DNA from: Rickettsiaceae bacterium
GTDB lineage: Bacteria > Pseudomonadota > Alphaproteobacteria > Rickettsiales > UBA6187
NCBI GenBank assembly: GCA_021323415.1
Contig: JAJONM010000007.1
Coordinates: 1-40,496, forward strand
Reading direction: 5' to 3'
DNA length: 40,496 nt
A program made the translations under genes and the position numbers. A model generated the notes under the pieces. The model worked only from the letters and a program-made list of their open reading frames with translations, did no database searches and was not told where the DNA came from. Of the stretch, positions 16,474 through 25,686 are shown in pieces. Every line of letters starts with the position of its first letter. Position 1 is the first letter of the stretch.

Positions 16474-17649
16474 CTATTCTACTTTGAATACCATAAATTT
16501 TAGGTACTGGCCTTCAGTTAGTATTGGATGTACTGGGTGATCCTTATCGGCTCCAGCCTTGTGTATTAACTCAAAATTTCGCCCAGTTTTTTTGATTCCC
16601 TGCTCGACAGCCCTGCGGAAATCTCGTGCAGCCGCATGATGGGAGCAAGAAGCAATGGCGAAAATACCATCTTTTTCAAGCGCAGAAGCACACAGATGGG
16701 CTAATTTTTGGTATCCCTTAAGACCCGACGCAGTATATTTCTTTTCTTTTATGAAGGCTGGTGGGTCAGCCATTATCACCTGAAATCTTTTCCCTTCGTT
16801 TACGCATTCTTCTAAATATTCATAAGCATCCGAACGGGTAAATTCACATACACTCTCTACACCGTTCATTTCTGCTGCCTGGCTCGCCAGCTCTAAGGCT
16901 AAAGAAGAAGAATCAACCATGGTAACATTTGCGGCACCCCCTTTGGCCGAGGCTATACCAAAACCACCGCTATGCGAGTAAATATCAAGCACATTTTTAT
17001 CCTTTACTAACCCCGCAAAATAATGCCGGTTGGCACGCTGGTCGTAGAACCAGCCAGTTTTCTGGCCAGTTAATAAATTAGCATAGTAAATGCAATCGTG
17101 CTCTTTTACTTCTATTGGAGAGGATAAGTCCTCATCTGCTAATACCTGTAACTCCAGCCCTTCTTTTTTACGTGCAGGGATATCGTCCCTGTGCACAATT
17201 CTTTTGGTATTTACGACTTCCTGCAATGCAGGCAGCCATATTGGTTTCAGGTTTTCCATACCCGCAGTAGAAGTTTGGCATACTACAGTATCACCAAAAC
17301 GGTCAACAATCAGTCCAGGTGTCCCATCACCTTCAGAATGAACCAACCGGTAATAGGGATGTGGAAATAATTTCTCCCGTTTTGCTAACGCTTTGGCAAA
17401 TAAATTGGCAAAGAAACGTTGGTTTATAACAGTATTCGGCTGATTAGAAAGAACACGGCAAGCAAGTTGGCTTTTGGGATTAAAATAACCAACAGCAATT
17501 GGCTTAGCGCGGTTATCAAGTATATTTACCAATGAGCCGGGCGAAGCCATTTCCAGTTCTGATGTCATTGCAATCATGCCAGAGAATATCCACGGATTAC
17601 CCTCCGTCACGGATTTTATAGCTTCTTTTTTCAGAAGGAGTTGTAACAT
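16474..17649 (-). CDS. rlmI: Class I SAM-dependent 23S rRNA cytosine methyltransferase (RlmI-like)
   Basis: Methylates C5 of a cytosine in 23S rRNA. The 391-residue protein has an N-terminal PUA-like domain (about 1-75), a central linker, and a Rossmann methyltransferase domain with the SAM motif LDIYSHSGGFG (221-231), the substrate motif DPPAF (295-299) and the catalytic Cys in ASCSHH (C335). Its ATG follows the murJ stop directly (TAAATG), so the two are translated as a pair. Confidence 0.92.
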   Translation of the reverse strand: MLQLLLKKEAIKSVTEGNPWIFSGMIAMTSELEMASPGSLVNILDNRAKPIAVGYFNPKSQLACRVLSNQPNTVINQRFFANLFAKALAKREKLFPHPYYRLVHSEGDGTPGLIVDRFGDTVVCQTSTAGMENLKPIWLPALQEVVNTKRIVHRDDIPARKKEGLELQVLADEDLSSPIEVKEHDCIYYANLLTGQKTGWFYDQRANRHYFAGLVKDKNVLDIYSHSGGFGIASAKGGAANVTMVDSSSLALELASQAAEMNGVESVCEFTRSDAYEYLEECVNEGKRFQVIMADPPAFIKEKKYTASGLKGYQKLAHLCASALEKDGIFAIASCSHHAAARDFRRAVEQGIKKTGRNFELIHKAGADKDHPVHPILTEGQYLKFMVFKVE

Positions 17650-19191
17650 TTACTGCTTTCTTTTCAAATATTTTAGATAATTTACGTTGTGACCACCTAC
17701 CAGGTGCACAACGGCAAAGAACGAAACCATACCAATTACTATCAGAATTAATACAGTAACAGTTTCTATAAGCAGGCTACTTTCAAGGTAAGACTTTAAT
17801 ACTATTTGCAGGTACCATAAAACTGCAGCCATAACTGCAGCTGAAAATGCTATTTTTACCAAATTTATATTTACCGTTTTATCCATGCGGTAAAGATTGC
17901 GTTTCATTAAAATGCCACACAACATTATTATATTAAGCCAGGAAGAAACCGTAGTAGCAAAAGCTACCCCAACATGACCTATATACTGCACAGAACCAAT
18001 ACTAAGCGCTATATTAGCAAAAAAGCATATAGCTGCTATTTTTACTGGCGTTCTGGTATCACCATTGGCAAAGTATACAGGTGTGAATATTTTGAGCAAA
18101 ACAAAAGCAGGAAGGCCTATAGCATAAGCAATTAGAGCAGATTTAGTAGCGAGTGTATCAGCCTCTGAAAATTTACCTCTTTCAAACATCATCGTAATTA
18201 GTGGTTCAGCCATTACCATCAGGGCAGCCGCAGCCGGGATTGTCAGCAGTAAACCAATCTCCAGCGCCTTGTTCTGGGTTTTGATGGACTCTTCCGTCTG
18301 GTGCTGTTTCAGTTGCTTTGATAGTGTCGGCAAAAGAGCTGTTCCCATAGCCGTCCCTATTATCGCCATCGGAAACTGCACCACCCTATCAGCATAATAA
18401 AGATACGTTATTGCACCAGAGATTGAGGTTGCAATCATTGCACTAACCAGAATATTTATCTGGGTAATACCACTTCCTATAATTCCTGGAACCATGCGCT
18501 TCAGCAGGGTTTTTAGCTGGCTATCTAATTTTGGCACACATGGTTTTAATACAACACCAGCTTTATAAGCTGCTTGTAATAACCAGACAAGCTGAATAAC
18601 ACCGGCAGCAAACACACCCCATGCAAGCGCATGTGCAGGAGTCTTTGTATACTTATCAAAACATACAATAGCCAGTATCATGGTAATGTTTAGCCAAATT
18701 GGAGCAGCAGAGGCGACAGCAAATTTCCCCATACTGTTTAAGATTCCGCTATATAATGCTACAAGTGAAATAAAAACCAGATACGGGAACATAATCCGGC
18801 TTAATTCTACTGATAAGCCAAATTGCTCAGCATTGCCTTTAAAGCCAGGGGCAATAATATGCATTACAAATGGCATGCAAAGTTCCATTATTATAGAAAA
18901 AGCAACCAACACAATAAACATGAATGACATAACATGCCCAGCAAAACTGGTGGCTTGCTCTTTACCATCCGTTGTCAGTTTTCCGGCAAATAGCGGCACG
19001 AAAGCAGAGTTAAACGCTCCTTCTGCAGATAAAGCACGGAAAATATTAGGCAGGCGGAAAGCAATTATAAAAGCATCTGAAAGTGCGCCAACACCAAGCG
19101 CTGAGGCAATAAACATATCGCGTATATACCCCAGTATACGGGATAAAAACGTATAGCCACCAACTGTTGCTGCAGATTTAAAAAGGGACAT
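17650..19191 (-). CDS. murJ: Lipid II flippase MurJ (MviN family)
   Basis: Flips lipid II across the inner membrane for peptidoglycan synthesis. The 513-residue length, about 14 membrane segments and the family N-terminus (GYTFLSRILGYIRDMFIA, SDAFIIAFRLPN, EGAFNSAFVPLF) are all standard. MurJ, uppP and the LD-carboxypeptidase show that the organism makes and recycles peptidoglycan. It is the first gene of a minus-strand pair with rlmI and is divergent from secF. The spacer holds a short ctagtg-type repeat. Confidence 0.96.
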   Translation of the reverse strand: MSLFKSAATVGGYTFLSRILGYIRDMFIASALGVGALSDAFIIAFRLPNIFRALSAEGAFNSAFVPLFAGKLTTDGKEQATSFAGHVMSFMFIVLVAFSIIMELCMPFVMHIIAPGFKGNAEQFGLSVELSRIMFPYLVFISLVALYSGILNSMGKFAVASAAPIWLNITMILAIVCFDKYTKTPAHALAWGVFAAGVIQLVWLLQAAYKAGVVLKPCVPKLDSQLKTLLKRMVPGIIGSGITQINILVSAMIATSISGAITYLYYADRVVQFPMAIIGTAMGTALLPTLSKQLKQHQTEESIKTQNKALEIGLLLTIPAAAALMVMAEPLITMMFERGKFSEADTLATKSALIAYAIGLPAFVLLKIFTPVYFANGDTRTPVKIAAICFFANIALSIGSVQYIGHVGVAFATTVSSWLNIIMLCGILMKRNLYRMDKTVNINLVKIAFSAAVMAAVLWYLQIVLKSYLESSLLIETVTVLILIVIGMVSFFAVVHLVGGHNVNYLKYLKRKQ

Positions 19192-19240
19192 AAGTCACTA
19201 CCTTTTATTTTACCGGTGATTATTGTTAGAGGAAGAAGCG

Positions 19241-19273
19241 GCTAGTGTCTAGTGTCATTTGGGTGACTAGCAC
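19241..19273. repeat. Short 'ctagtg' word repeat between murJ and secF
   Basis: Two direct copies of ctagtgtc (19242-19256) face gtgactagc (19263-19271). These are the same words as in the repeats at the atpC/atpD and atpG/atpA junctions. This is a shorter, partly decayed copy within the divergent intergenic region. Confidence 0.55.
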
Positions 19274-19359
19274 AGCTATAAGAGCTAAAACACTTAAATC
19301 TTGCACTTCTCCCACAAAAATGCTAATCAACAACATCACTAAAATACATAGAGTTGCCA

Positions 19360-20286
19360 ATGAAATTTCCTATCCGACTTATTTCCAACGAACTAAAAAT
19401 TGATTTCTTAGGTAAAAGATGGATAGCTTTTGCTCTGTCTATTTTTCTTACTCTTGCTACTATTGGCTCCCTGGCTACGCGCGGACTCAATCTAGGCATT
19501 GACTTTACCGGCGGCATATTAATTGATGCAAAATTCCAGGAAAACCCGGAACTGGTAAAAATGCGTACATTGTTAAAAGAAGCCAATGTAGGCGATGTAG
19601 CGCTACAGACTATCGGCAAGGAAAACAATGTTCTTATCCGTATAGGGCAAACATCAGACGATGAAAAGGCGCGCACAAAAGTTATAAACGACATAAAAAC
19701 TTTACTTGAGCAAAATTTTGGAAGTGTTGAGTACCGTAAAGTTGATTATGTAGGGCCGAAAGTTGGCGAAGAGTTAATAAAAGCAGGAGCACTTGCGCTT
19801 ATTCTAACCCTTGCTGCAATTATGGTTTATATCTGGTTCCGTTTTGAGTGGCAATATGGCCTGGGCGGTATTATTGCTCTTATTCACGATGCCATCCTTA
19901 CTGTAGGATTCCTAAGCATTACCCAGTTGCAATTTGATTTATCATCCATTGCAGCAATATTGACAGTGGTGGGATATTCAATCAATGACTCCGTCGTTAT
20001 ATTTGACCGCATCCGCGAGAATATGCGTAAGTTTAAGAAAATGGATTTTTCTGCGCTACTTAATTTAAGTGTTAATGAAACTCTTTCGCGCACTATTATG
20101 ACGGCGTCTACTACTATTGTATCTATTATTGCTCTTGTAATGGTAGGTGGTGAGGTAGTTAGAAGCTTTAGCTTAACTGTGTTATTTGGTATTGTTATTG
20201 GAACATACTCTTCCATATATATTGGCTCACCGATATTAATTTATATGCGGTTGCGCCATGAAGGGGAGAAAGAATCCAGGGGCTAG
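19360..20286 (+). CDS. secF: Protein translocase subunit SecF
   Basis: An accessory Sec subunit using the proton gradient to aid protein translocation at the inner membrane. From the ATG at 19360 it has 308 residues, with the first membrane segment (about 21-38), the conserved LGIDFTGG (45-52), a periplasmic domain and five further membrane segments including VVGYSINDSVVIFDRIRENM. A TTG six bases earlier (19354) is less likely. SecD, normally immediately upstream, is absent here. The last residues (KESRG-stop) are encoded by a gaatcc-type repeat fragment, so the C-terminus may have been altered by the repeat. ribF follows 14 nt later. Confidence 0.94.
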   Translation: MKFPIRLISNELKIDFLGKRWIAFALSIFLTLATIGSLATRGLNLGIDFTGGILIDAKFQENPELVKMRTLLKEANVGDVALQTIGKENNVLIRIGQTSDDEKARTKVINDIKTLLEQNFGSVEYRKVDYVGPKVGEELIKAGALALILTLAAIMVYIWFRFEWQYGLGGIIALIHDAILTVGFLSITQLQFDLSSIAAILTVVGYSINDSVVIFDRIRENMRKFKKMDFSALLNLSVNETLSRTIMTASTTIVSIIALVMVGGEVVRSFSLTVLFGIVIGTYSSIYIGSPILIYMRLRHEGEKESRG

Positions 20287-20293
20287 AATCCGG
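20271..20293. repeat. Fragment of the 'gaatct' repeat overlapping the secF stop codon
   Basis: agaatccagg (20271-20280) and ctagaatccgg (20283-20293) are tandem near-copies of the word seen in the 11712-11784 palindrome. The secF stop TAG at 20284-20286 lies inside it, so the repeat supplies the stop codon. Confidence 0.5.
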
Positions 20294-20300
20294 AACTCCT

Positions 20301-21227
20301 ATGCAAATAATAAAGCTTTCTGCAAATATACCGTCAACTGCCAAAGGAACCTCAGTTACCTTAGGCAATTTTGATGGCATCCACAAAGGGCACCAGGCAA
20401 TTATAAAAGAAACTATGGATATTGCTAAGAGACTTAATACCCCCGCAGCAGTAATGACGTTTGAACCTCATCCGGTTTCTGTATTTAAACCTGACTTACC
20501 AAATTTCAGATTAACTACTTTGGAACAAAAAGCAGCCCTACTTGAAGAAATGGGGATCGATTTTTTGTTTGTGGTAGATTTTAATAAGGAATTTTCTTCT
20601 CTATCTGCAAAAGATTTTATTAAAGAAATACTGGTGGAGAAGCTAGAGGCGCAGCAGATTATAATTGGTTATGATTTTATCTTTGGGAAAAATCGTGGCG
20701 GCAACGCCGATTTACTACAATCACTTTCATCAAAATATAACTATAATTTTACACAAGTGGAGGCCATTGGCAGTAATGATGAGATCTTCTCCTCGACAAA
20801 AATACGTGAAAATCTCAAAAATGGCAATTTAGGCAAGGCAAAGACCATGCTTGGCCGCAATTATTCAATTGCCGGGTTTGTGGAGAAAGGAGATAACCGC
20901 GGCAAAGATTTAGGATTCCCAACTATTAATGTTAATACTGGCGAGATGATAAGGCCAAAATCCGGTGTTTATGCAGTAAAAGCTCGCATCTTAACTGATA
21001 ATACTGTATATAAAGCAGTGGCAAATATTGGTGCAAAGCCGACATTTTCTGGTCAAAGCGAAACATTGGAAGCGCATATATTTGATTTTTCCAATCATAT
21101 TTATGGTGCAAATGTCGAAATTGAGTTTATAGAGTATATACGGCCTGAACAAAAATTTGCTAATGTTGAGCAATTAAAGGCACAAATTCAACAGGATTGT
21201 GTAAGGGCAATGGAACTATTATCATGA
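20301..21227 (+). CDS. ribF: Bifunctional riboflavin kinase / FMN adenylyltransferase
   Basis: Converts riboflavin to FMN and then FAD in the cytosol. The 308-residue protein has the N-terminal nucleotidyltransferase domain (LGNFDGIHKGHQ at 21-32) and the C-terminal kinase domain (GDNRGKDLGFPTIN at 197-210). In most Alphaproteobacteria ribF is followed by ileS and then lspA. Here ribF overlaps lspA directly (ATGA), so ileS has been lost from this position or moved. Confidence 0.95.
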   Translation: MQIIKLSANIPSTAKGTSVTLGNFDGIHKGHQAIIKETMDIAKRLNTPAAVMTFEPHPVSVFKPDLPNFRLTTLEQKAALLEEMGIDFLFVVDFNKEFSSLSAKDFIKEILVEKLEAQQIIIGYDFIFGKNRGGNADLLQSLSSKYNYNFTQVEAIGSNDEIFSSTKIRENLKNGNLGKAKTMLGRNYSIAGFVEKGDNRGKDLGFPTINVNTGEMIRPKSGVYAVKARILTDNTVYKAVANIGAKPTFSGQSETLEAHIFDFSNHIYGANVEIEFIEYIRPEQKFANVEQLKAQIQQDCVRAMELLS

Positions 21228-21700
21228 GAATGCTTGTAAAAGGACTGTCAATTTCAGCATTAGTCATACTCCTGGACCAATGGAGTAAATACTATGTGTT
21301 TAAAATCATAGATGCTTTTAATCACCCTGTTATAGAAGTTTTGCCCTTCTTCAACTTGGTAAAGGTTTATAATTACGGCGTAAGCTTTGGCATGTTTAAC
21401 GGGCTAGAGTATGGTAAGTATATTTTATCAGCTGTAGCTATAACTATTACACTTATACTGTGTTTCTTATTGTTTAAGGCCACAAAGTCATATATTGCAA
21501 TAGCTTATGGATTAATAATTGGCGGCGCAGTCGGGAATATAATTGATCGAATTACATTTGGCGCTGTTGCTGATTTTTTTGATTTCTATATTGGAAATTA
21601 TCACTGGCCTGCATTTAATGTAGCTGATAGCGCGGTATGTATAGGTGTGTTTATGATATTGTTAGAAGGAATTATTTGCAAAGAGAAGGAATCACAATGA
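21224..21700 (+). CDS. lspA: Lipoprotein signal peptidase (signal peptidase II)
   Basis: An aspartic protease of the inner membrane that removes signal peptides from lipid-modified prolipoproteins. It is therefore needed to mature the lipoprotein array and the DUF3035 lipoprotein in this window. The 158-residue protein has four membrane segments and the two catalytic aspartates in GAVADF (D117) and NVADSA (D135). I choose the ATG at 21224, which overlaps the ribF stop as ATGA; an earlier in-frame start at 21197 would add nine residues inside ribF. The stop overlaps the next gene in the same way. Confidence 0.95.
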   Translation: MRMLVKGLSISALVILLDQWSKYYVFKIIDAFNHPVIEVLPFFNLVKVYNYGVSFGMFNGLEYGKYILSAVAITITLILCFLLFKATKSYIAIAYGLIIGGAVGNIIDRITFGAVADFFDFYIGNYHWPAFNVADSAVCIGVFMILLEGIICKEKESQ

Positions 21701-22281
21701 TACGTATGAATAAAAAAATAGCTTTTGTAGTATTATGCTTACCGATTATTGCAAGCTGCAGCAGCAAAGCAAAAGATACTTTAGGGCTACGCAGAACTGC
21801 ACCAGATGAATTTAAAGTCATTTCTAACCCACCACTTAGTCTTCCGCCAGAATTCACACTCCGCCCACCATCTGAAGCGGCGGAAGGGGCTGCCATAAAC
21901 GCGGCCAGTAGCAAAACATTACTTGAACAGAAAGTTTCAGGAAGTAGCGAAGGAAACCAAAATAGTAGCAAGCTGAGTAACGCCGAAAGCGCATTCCTTA
22001 GCATGGCAGGAACTGTAGATGCAAATCCAAGCATCAAAGCAATCCTAAAACGCGAAAATGCCGAAGAACAATCGGCCGAAGAAAACAAAACCATTATGGA
22101 TAAACTTTCTACATTTTCAACAAAAGGAAAGAAAGAAAAGACGCCTGATGTAGTAGATGCTAAAAAGGAAAGAGAGCGAATTATAGACAATAAAGAACAG
22201 GGCAAATCAGTAACTGAAGGCGAAACACCTACTGCTGATCCTGACGAAAGAAGCGTATTGCAGAAAATTTTTGGAAAATAG
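21697..22281 (+). CDS. DUF3035-type lipoprotein, probable BamF-like outer-membrane assembly component
   Basis: A 194-residue lipoprotein: signal MIRMNKKIAFVVLCLPIIAS with lipidated C21. Next come the DUF3035 features PDEFKVISNPPLSLPP (36-51) and LRPPSEA, then a long charged, probably disordered region ending in RSVLQKIFGK. In Caulobacter the family member BamF is part of the outer-membrane protein assembly complex; applying that role here is inference from family and gene order. The open frame extends to 21637 but overlaps lspA. The ATG at 21697 overlaps the lspA stop as ATGA and gives a proper lipoprotein signal. Confidence 0.8.
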   Translation: MIRMNKKIAFVVLCLPIIASCSSKAKDTLGLRRTAPDEFKVISNPPLSLPPEFTLRPPSEAAEGAAINAASSKTLLEQKVSGSSEGNQNSSKLSNAESAFLSMAGTVDANPSIKAILKRENAEEQSAEENKTIMDKLSTFSTKGKKEKTPDVVDAKKERERIIDNKEQGKSVTEGETPTADPDERSVLQKIFGK

Positions 22282-22286
22282 GTATT

Positions 22287-23000
22287 ATGCGTCCAAGGAT
22301 AGGTATTACAATGGACTGGCAGGAAAAAGGCACTTTTTCCAAACGCCCTCACCACGCATTGCGCGATAGCTATTTCGATATAATCTACAAAGCAGGCGGC
22401 CTACCGCTCGCCATTCCACAAGTGCACGAAGGTATTGAAGAATACCTGCAAAATATTGACGCAATAGTTATACCAGGCGGTTTTTTTGCCTCACCTGATG
22501 AATGGTATATTGAAGAAGCAAAATCTCCTTACGAGCATTCACAACGCCTACAATTTGACCTTGATATAATAAAGGCAGCACTTAAGGCTAATATGCCACT
22601 GCTAGGGATTTGTGCAGGAATGCAGCTGCTTGGTGGGATTAATGGCTGTAAAATGACACAGGATATTAATAAATATCTTGGTACAAAAATTGATCATTTA
22701 AACGAAAAACCAGCTAATGAATTTGCCCACAAGGTAAAGGTTAAGAATGGCACTTTTCTGCATAAAATATCCGGCGTTGATGAATTCATGGTCAACACTG
22801 CACACCGCGAAGCATTAGTTGAAGTCGCTGATGGTGTGGTAGTAAATGCTGTTTCGTCTGATGGCGCAATAGAAGGCATTGAATTACCTGCCTATAAGTT
22901 TGTTATAGGCGTACAGTGGCATCCTGAATTTTTTACAAATCCAGACGACACAAGTTTTAAATTGTTTAAAGCGCTAGTTAAAGCAACAGGAAAAATATGA
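22287..23000 (+). CDS. Class I glutamine amidotransferase-like hydrolase (peptidase C26, gamma-glutamyl-GABA hydrolase type)
   Basis: A 237-residue cytosolic enzyme of the PuuD/C26 family, hydrolysing gamma-glutamyl amide bonds. The nucleophile elbow LGICAGMQ (C109) and the catalytic pair in VQWHPEF (H212, E214) form an intact Cys-His-Glu triad. The N-terminus RPRIGIT and the oxyanion-loop VIPGGF are typical. The substrate is unknown and no polyamine genes are nearby. It lies 5 nt after the BamF-like gene, and its stop overlaps the next start (ATGA), so it belongs to the same operon. Confidence 0.86.
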   Translation: MRPRIGITMDWQEKGTFSKRPHHALRDSYFDIIYKAGGLPLAIPQVHEGIEEYLQNIDAIVIPGGFFASPDEWYIEEAKSPYEHSQRLQFDLDIIKAALKANMPLLGICAGMQLLGGINGCKMTQDINKYLGTKIDHLNEKPANEFAHKVKVKNGTFLHKISGVDEFMVNTAHREALVEVADGVVVNAVSSDGAIEGIELPAYKFVIGVQWHPEFFTNPDDTSFKLFKALVKATGKI

Positions 23001-24313
23001 TAAAATTTTTAATATCAATTCTTATAAGCTTTCTTCTTCTAGTTAACACGGCTGATGCAAGTAATAGCGAAAGCTTTACCCTACAGAATGGTATGCAGGT
23101 AGTAGTAGTAACTAATACCAAAGTACCAGCAGTATCACATATGGTATGGTATAAAATCGGCAGTCAGGATGAATTGCCTGGCAAAACCGGTATTGCACAT
23201 TTTCTTGAACATTTGATGTTTAAGGGTACCAAAAATTTTGGAAAAGGCGAGTTCTCAAGTCTAGTAGCAAAAGCAGGTGGTAACGACAATGCTTTTACTG
23301 CGTACGACTACACTGCTTATTTCCAAAATATAGCACGCGATAAGCTAGAGCTCGTTATGCAGCTGGAATCAGACCGCATGCAGAACCTGGTATTCGACCA
23401 GGAATCTGTATATAAAGAGCGTGACGTTATACTGGAAGAACGCTCTTCCCGCATTGATAATGAGCCATCTTCATTACTAAATGAACAAATGCGTGCGATG
23501 CTATATCTAAACCACCCTTATCACCATCCTATTATTGGGTGGCGCCATGAAATGGAAGGGCTGACCGCCGAAGATGCTAAGCATTGGTATGAAAGTTATT
23601 ATTCCCCTAACAATGCTGTATTAGTGGTATCCGGCGATATTACAGCTAAAGAATTAAAACCTCTTGCTGAAAAGTATTACGGCGCAATAAAACCTAAAAA
23701 TACTCCGGTACGACATTTCCTTGAAGAACCTAGGCACTTGGCTCCGCGCAATATAAGCATGTCAGATAGCAAAGTAGCAAAACCTGAATGGAAGCGTTTT
23801 TATATTGCTCCAAGTCAGAATAGTTCCTTAAAAGAATATTGCTTTCCTTTGATACTACTTTCATACATTTTGGGTGATAGTAATACTAGCAAGTTATACC
23901 AAAAATTAGTGGTAGAAGATGAGATAGCTGCAAGCATTGGCAGCTATTATGATGATTTGGCACTGGGGCCATCTATATTTACCATTGCGGGAACACCTTC
24001 TCCAAAGCATAATTTGGATACCATTGAAAAAGCGGTCGATAACCAAATAAATTTAATAAAGCAAAATGGTGTTAGCGAAGAAGATTTAAAACGAGCCAAA
24101 AATTCACTAATTGCAGCAGTAATATACCAGCGTGAGGATTTAAAGAATCTGGCATATGTTTATGGGCAGGCTATGGTAACAGACGCGGGTACCGAATATA
24201 TTGATACATGGGAAGAAAAAATTAAGGCGGTAACAGCAGAGCAAATAAAAGCCGCAGCAATTGCTGTATTGCGTAAAGAGAATTCAGTTACTGGCAGATT
24301 ACAAAAGGAGTAA
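22997..24313 (+). CDS. M16-family zinc metallopeptidase, catalytically competent subunit
   Basis: A 438-residue exported peptidase of the pitrilysin/processing-peptidase type. It has a Sec signal peptide (MIKFLISILISFLLLVNTADA, cleavage about residue 21) and the inverted zinc motif H68-F-L-E71-H72, with the third ligand in ILEERSS (about E148). It is probably periplasmic. The following gene encodes the partner subunit lacking these residues, the usual heterodimer arrangement in Alphaproteobacteria and the ancestor of mitochondrial processing peptidase. The start overlaps the previous stop by 4 nt. Confidence 0.93.
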   Translation: MIKFLISILISFLLLVNTADASNSESFTLQNGMQVVVVTNTKVPAVSHMVWYKIGSQDELPGKTGIAHFLEHLMFKGTKNFGKGEFSSLVAKAGGNDNAFTAYDYTAYFQNIARDKLELVMQLESDRMQNLVFDQESVYKERDVILEERSSRIDNEPSSLLNEQMRAMLYLNHPYHHPIIGWRHEMEGLTAEDAKHWYESYYSPNNAVLVVSGDITAKELKPLAEKYYGAIKPKNTPVRHFLEEPRHLAPRNISMSDSKVAKPEWKRFYIAPSQNSSLKEYCFPLILLSYILGDSNTSKLYQKLVVEDEIAASIGSYYDDLALGPSIFTIAGTPSPKHNLDTIEKAVDNQINLIKQNGVSEEDLKRAKNSLIAAVIYQREDLKNLAYVYGQAMVTDAGTEYIDTWEEKIKAVTAEQIKAAAIAVLRKENSVTGRLQKE

Positions 24314-24325
24314 TCATTATAAACT

Positions 24326-25636
24326 ATGAAAAACGTTGTTCGGATAATAACTGTAACTTTCTTAATGCTTGTAGCATGTGCTGCAAACGCTACTTTACCA
24401 AAAGTTCAGATTACAGCACCTGATAATAACTACACCCCATGGGTAGTAGAAGACCATTACTTACCGATTGCAGCAGTAAAGATATCCTTTACAGGCGCCG
24501 GTTATGCTTACGACCCGAAAGATAAACTTGGACTTGCCAATCTTGTAGCAAGTTTACTAGATGAAGGAGCCGATGGAATTTCATCATTTGAATTCCGTAA
24601 AAAACTTGAAGAACTGGCCACTAATATTTCTTTTGAAGCAGAAAATGATAACTTTTCGATTACTATCAGGACTTTGGGTGATAACCTACCTGATGCGCTA
24701 AAATTACTAAATACGGCCTTAACTAAGCCAACATTTGATAAGCAAGCGATAAAAAGAGTTACTAACCAATTACTTATTTCTCTAGCTAAAAAACAAGAAG
24801 ACCCAGAATATATAGCATCACGCAAATTCGATGAGGTTATTTTTCCCGGCCATCCTTATAGCAATCCACGAATAGGCACAAAAGAAACGCTAGAAAATAT
24901 CAAACGCGATGATTTATTAAAATTTGTAAAAAATAATTTTACCAGACAGAATGCCAAAATCAGCATTGTTGGGGATATTGCACCAGAAGCGATTGCAGGA
25001 TTATTGGCCGATACACTCACTTTGCCATATAAACAACTGGAACAAACAAAATTACCGGAAGTTCTAATTAATGACAAAGGTAACATAATTCACATCGAAA
25101 AACCTATTCCGCAGAGTGTTGTTATATTTGGCTTGCGCGGTGTAAAACGTGCAGATAAAGATTTCTATCCTGCTTACATAATGAATTATATTTTAGGCGG
25201 CGGTGGTTTTGAATCACGCCTTATGAATGAAGTACGTGTAAAAAATGGCCTAGCATATACTGTTTACACCTATCTTGATCTTATGCAGCAAGCTGGGCTC
25301 ATGGCTGGTTATGTAGCCAGCGACAATAGCAAGGTGGATCAGTCTCTTGCAATTATTAAGCAAGAAATGCAAAGAATGGCAGAAACTGGTGTAACTGCCG
25401 AAGAATTGCAAAACGCAAAGGATTACCTTATTAATTCTTTCCCTCTAAAAATGACAAAGAACTCTAATATCGCTGAATTTTTGGATGTTATGCAGACTGA
25501 CTCTTTGGGAGTAGATTTCTTAGAAAAACGTGATAGTTACATTAAGAACGTAACTCTCGAAGAAGTAAACCAAGTAGCACAAAAATTGCTTCACGCTGAT
25601 AATTTAATATTTATCGTTGTGGGGAAGGGGAAATAA
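24326..25636 (+). CDS. M16-family peptidase-like protein, non-catalytic partner subunit
   Basis: A 436-residue M16 homologue without the HxxEH motif: at the equivalent place it reads GLANLVASLLDEGADG. The family's C-terminal elements (ILGGGGFESRLMNEVRVKNGLAYTVYT) are strong, as expected for the subunit that shapes the substrate pocket. The N-terminus MKNVVRIITVTFLMLVACAANA fits either a lipoprotein signal (LVAC, Cys18) or a Sec signal cut after ANA (residue 22). If lipidated, it would tether the peptidase pair to a membrane. It starts 12 nt after the active subunit. Confidence 0.92.
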   Translation: MKNVVRIITVTFLMLVACAANATLPKVQITAPDNNYTPWVVEDHYLPIAAVKISFTGAGYAYDPKDKLGLANLVASLLDEGADGISSFEFRKKLEELATNISFEAENDNFSITIRTLGDNLPDALKLLNTALTKPTFDKQAIKRVTNQLLISLAKKQEDPEYIASRKFDEVIFPGHPYSNPRIGTKETLENIKRDDLLKFVKNNFTRQNAKISIVGDIAPEAIAGLLADTLTLPYKQLEQTKLPEVLINDKGNIIHIEKPIPQSVVIFGLRGVKRADKDFYPAYIMNYILGGGGFESRLMNEVRVKNGLAYTVYTYLDLMQQAGLMAGYVASDNSKVDQSLAIIKQEMQRMAETGVTAEELQNAKDYLINSFPLKMTKNSNIAEFLDVMQTDSLGVDFLEKRDSYIKNVTLEEVNQVAQKLLHADNLIFIVVGKGK

Positions 25637-25686
25637 GCTATAGTTAGAGCCCCAAAAAGGATCGCTGGACTATAACCGGAATTAGA

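Noticed and set aside
25637-25686. Possible terminator between the M16 partner and pgi (tatagt/actata)
   Set aside because: A stem of only six or seven A/T-rich pairs with a long loop and no T run; not convincing.
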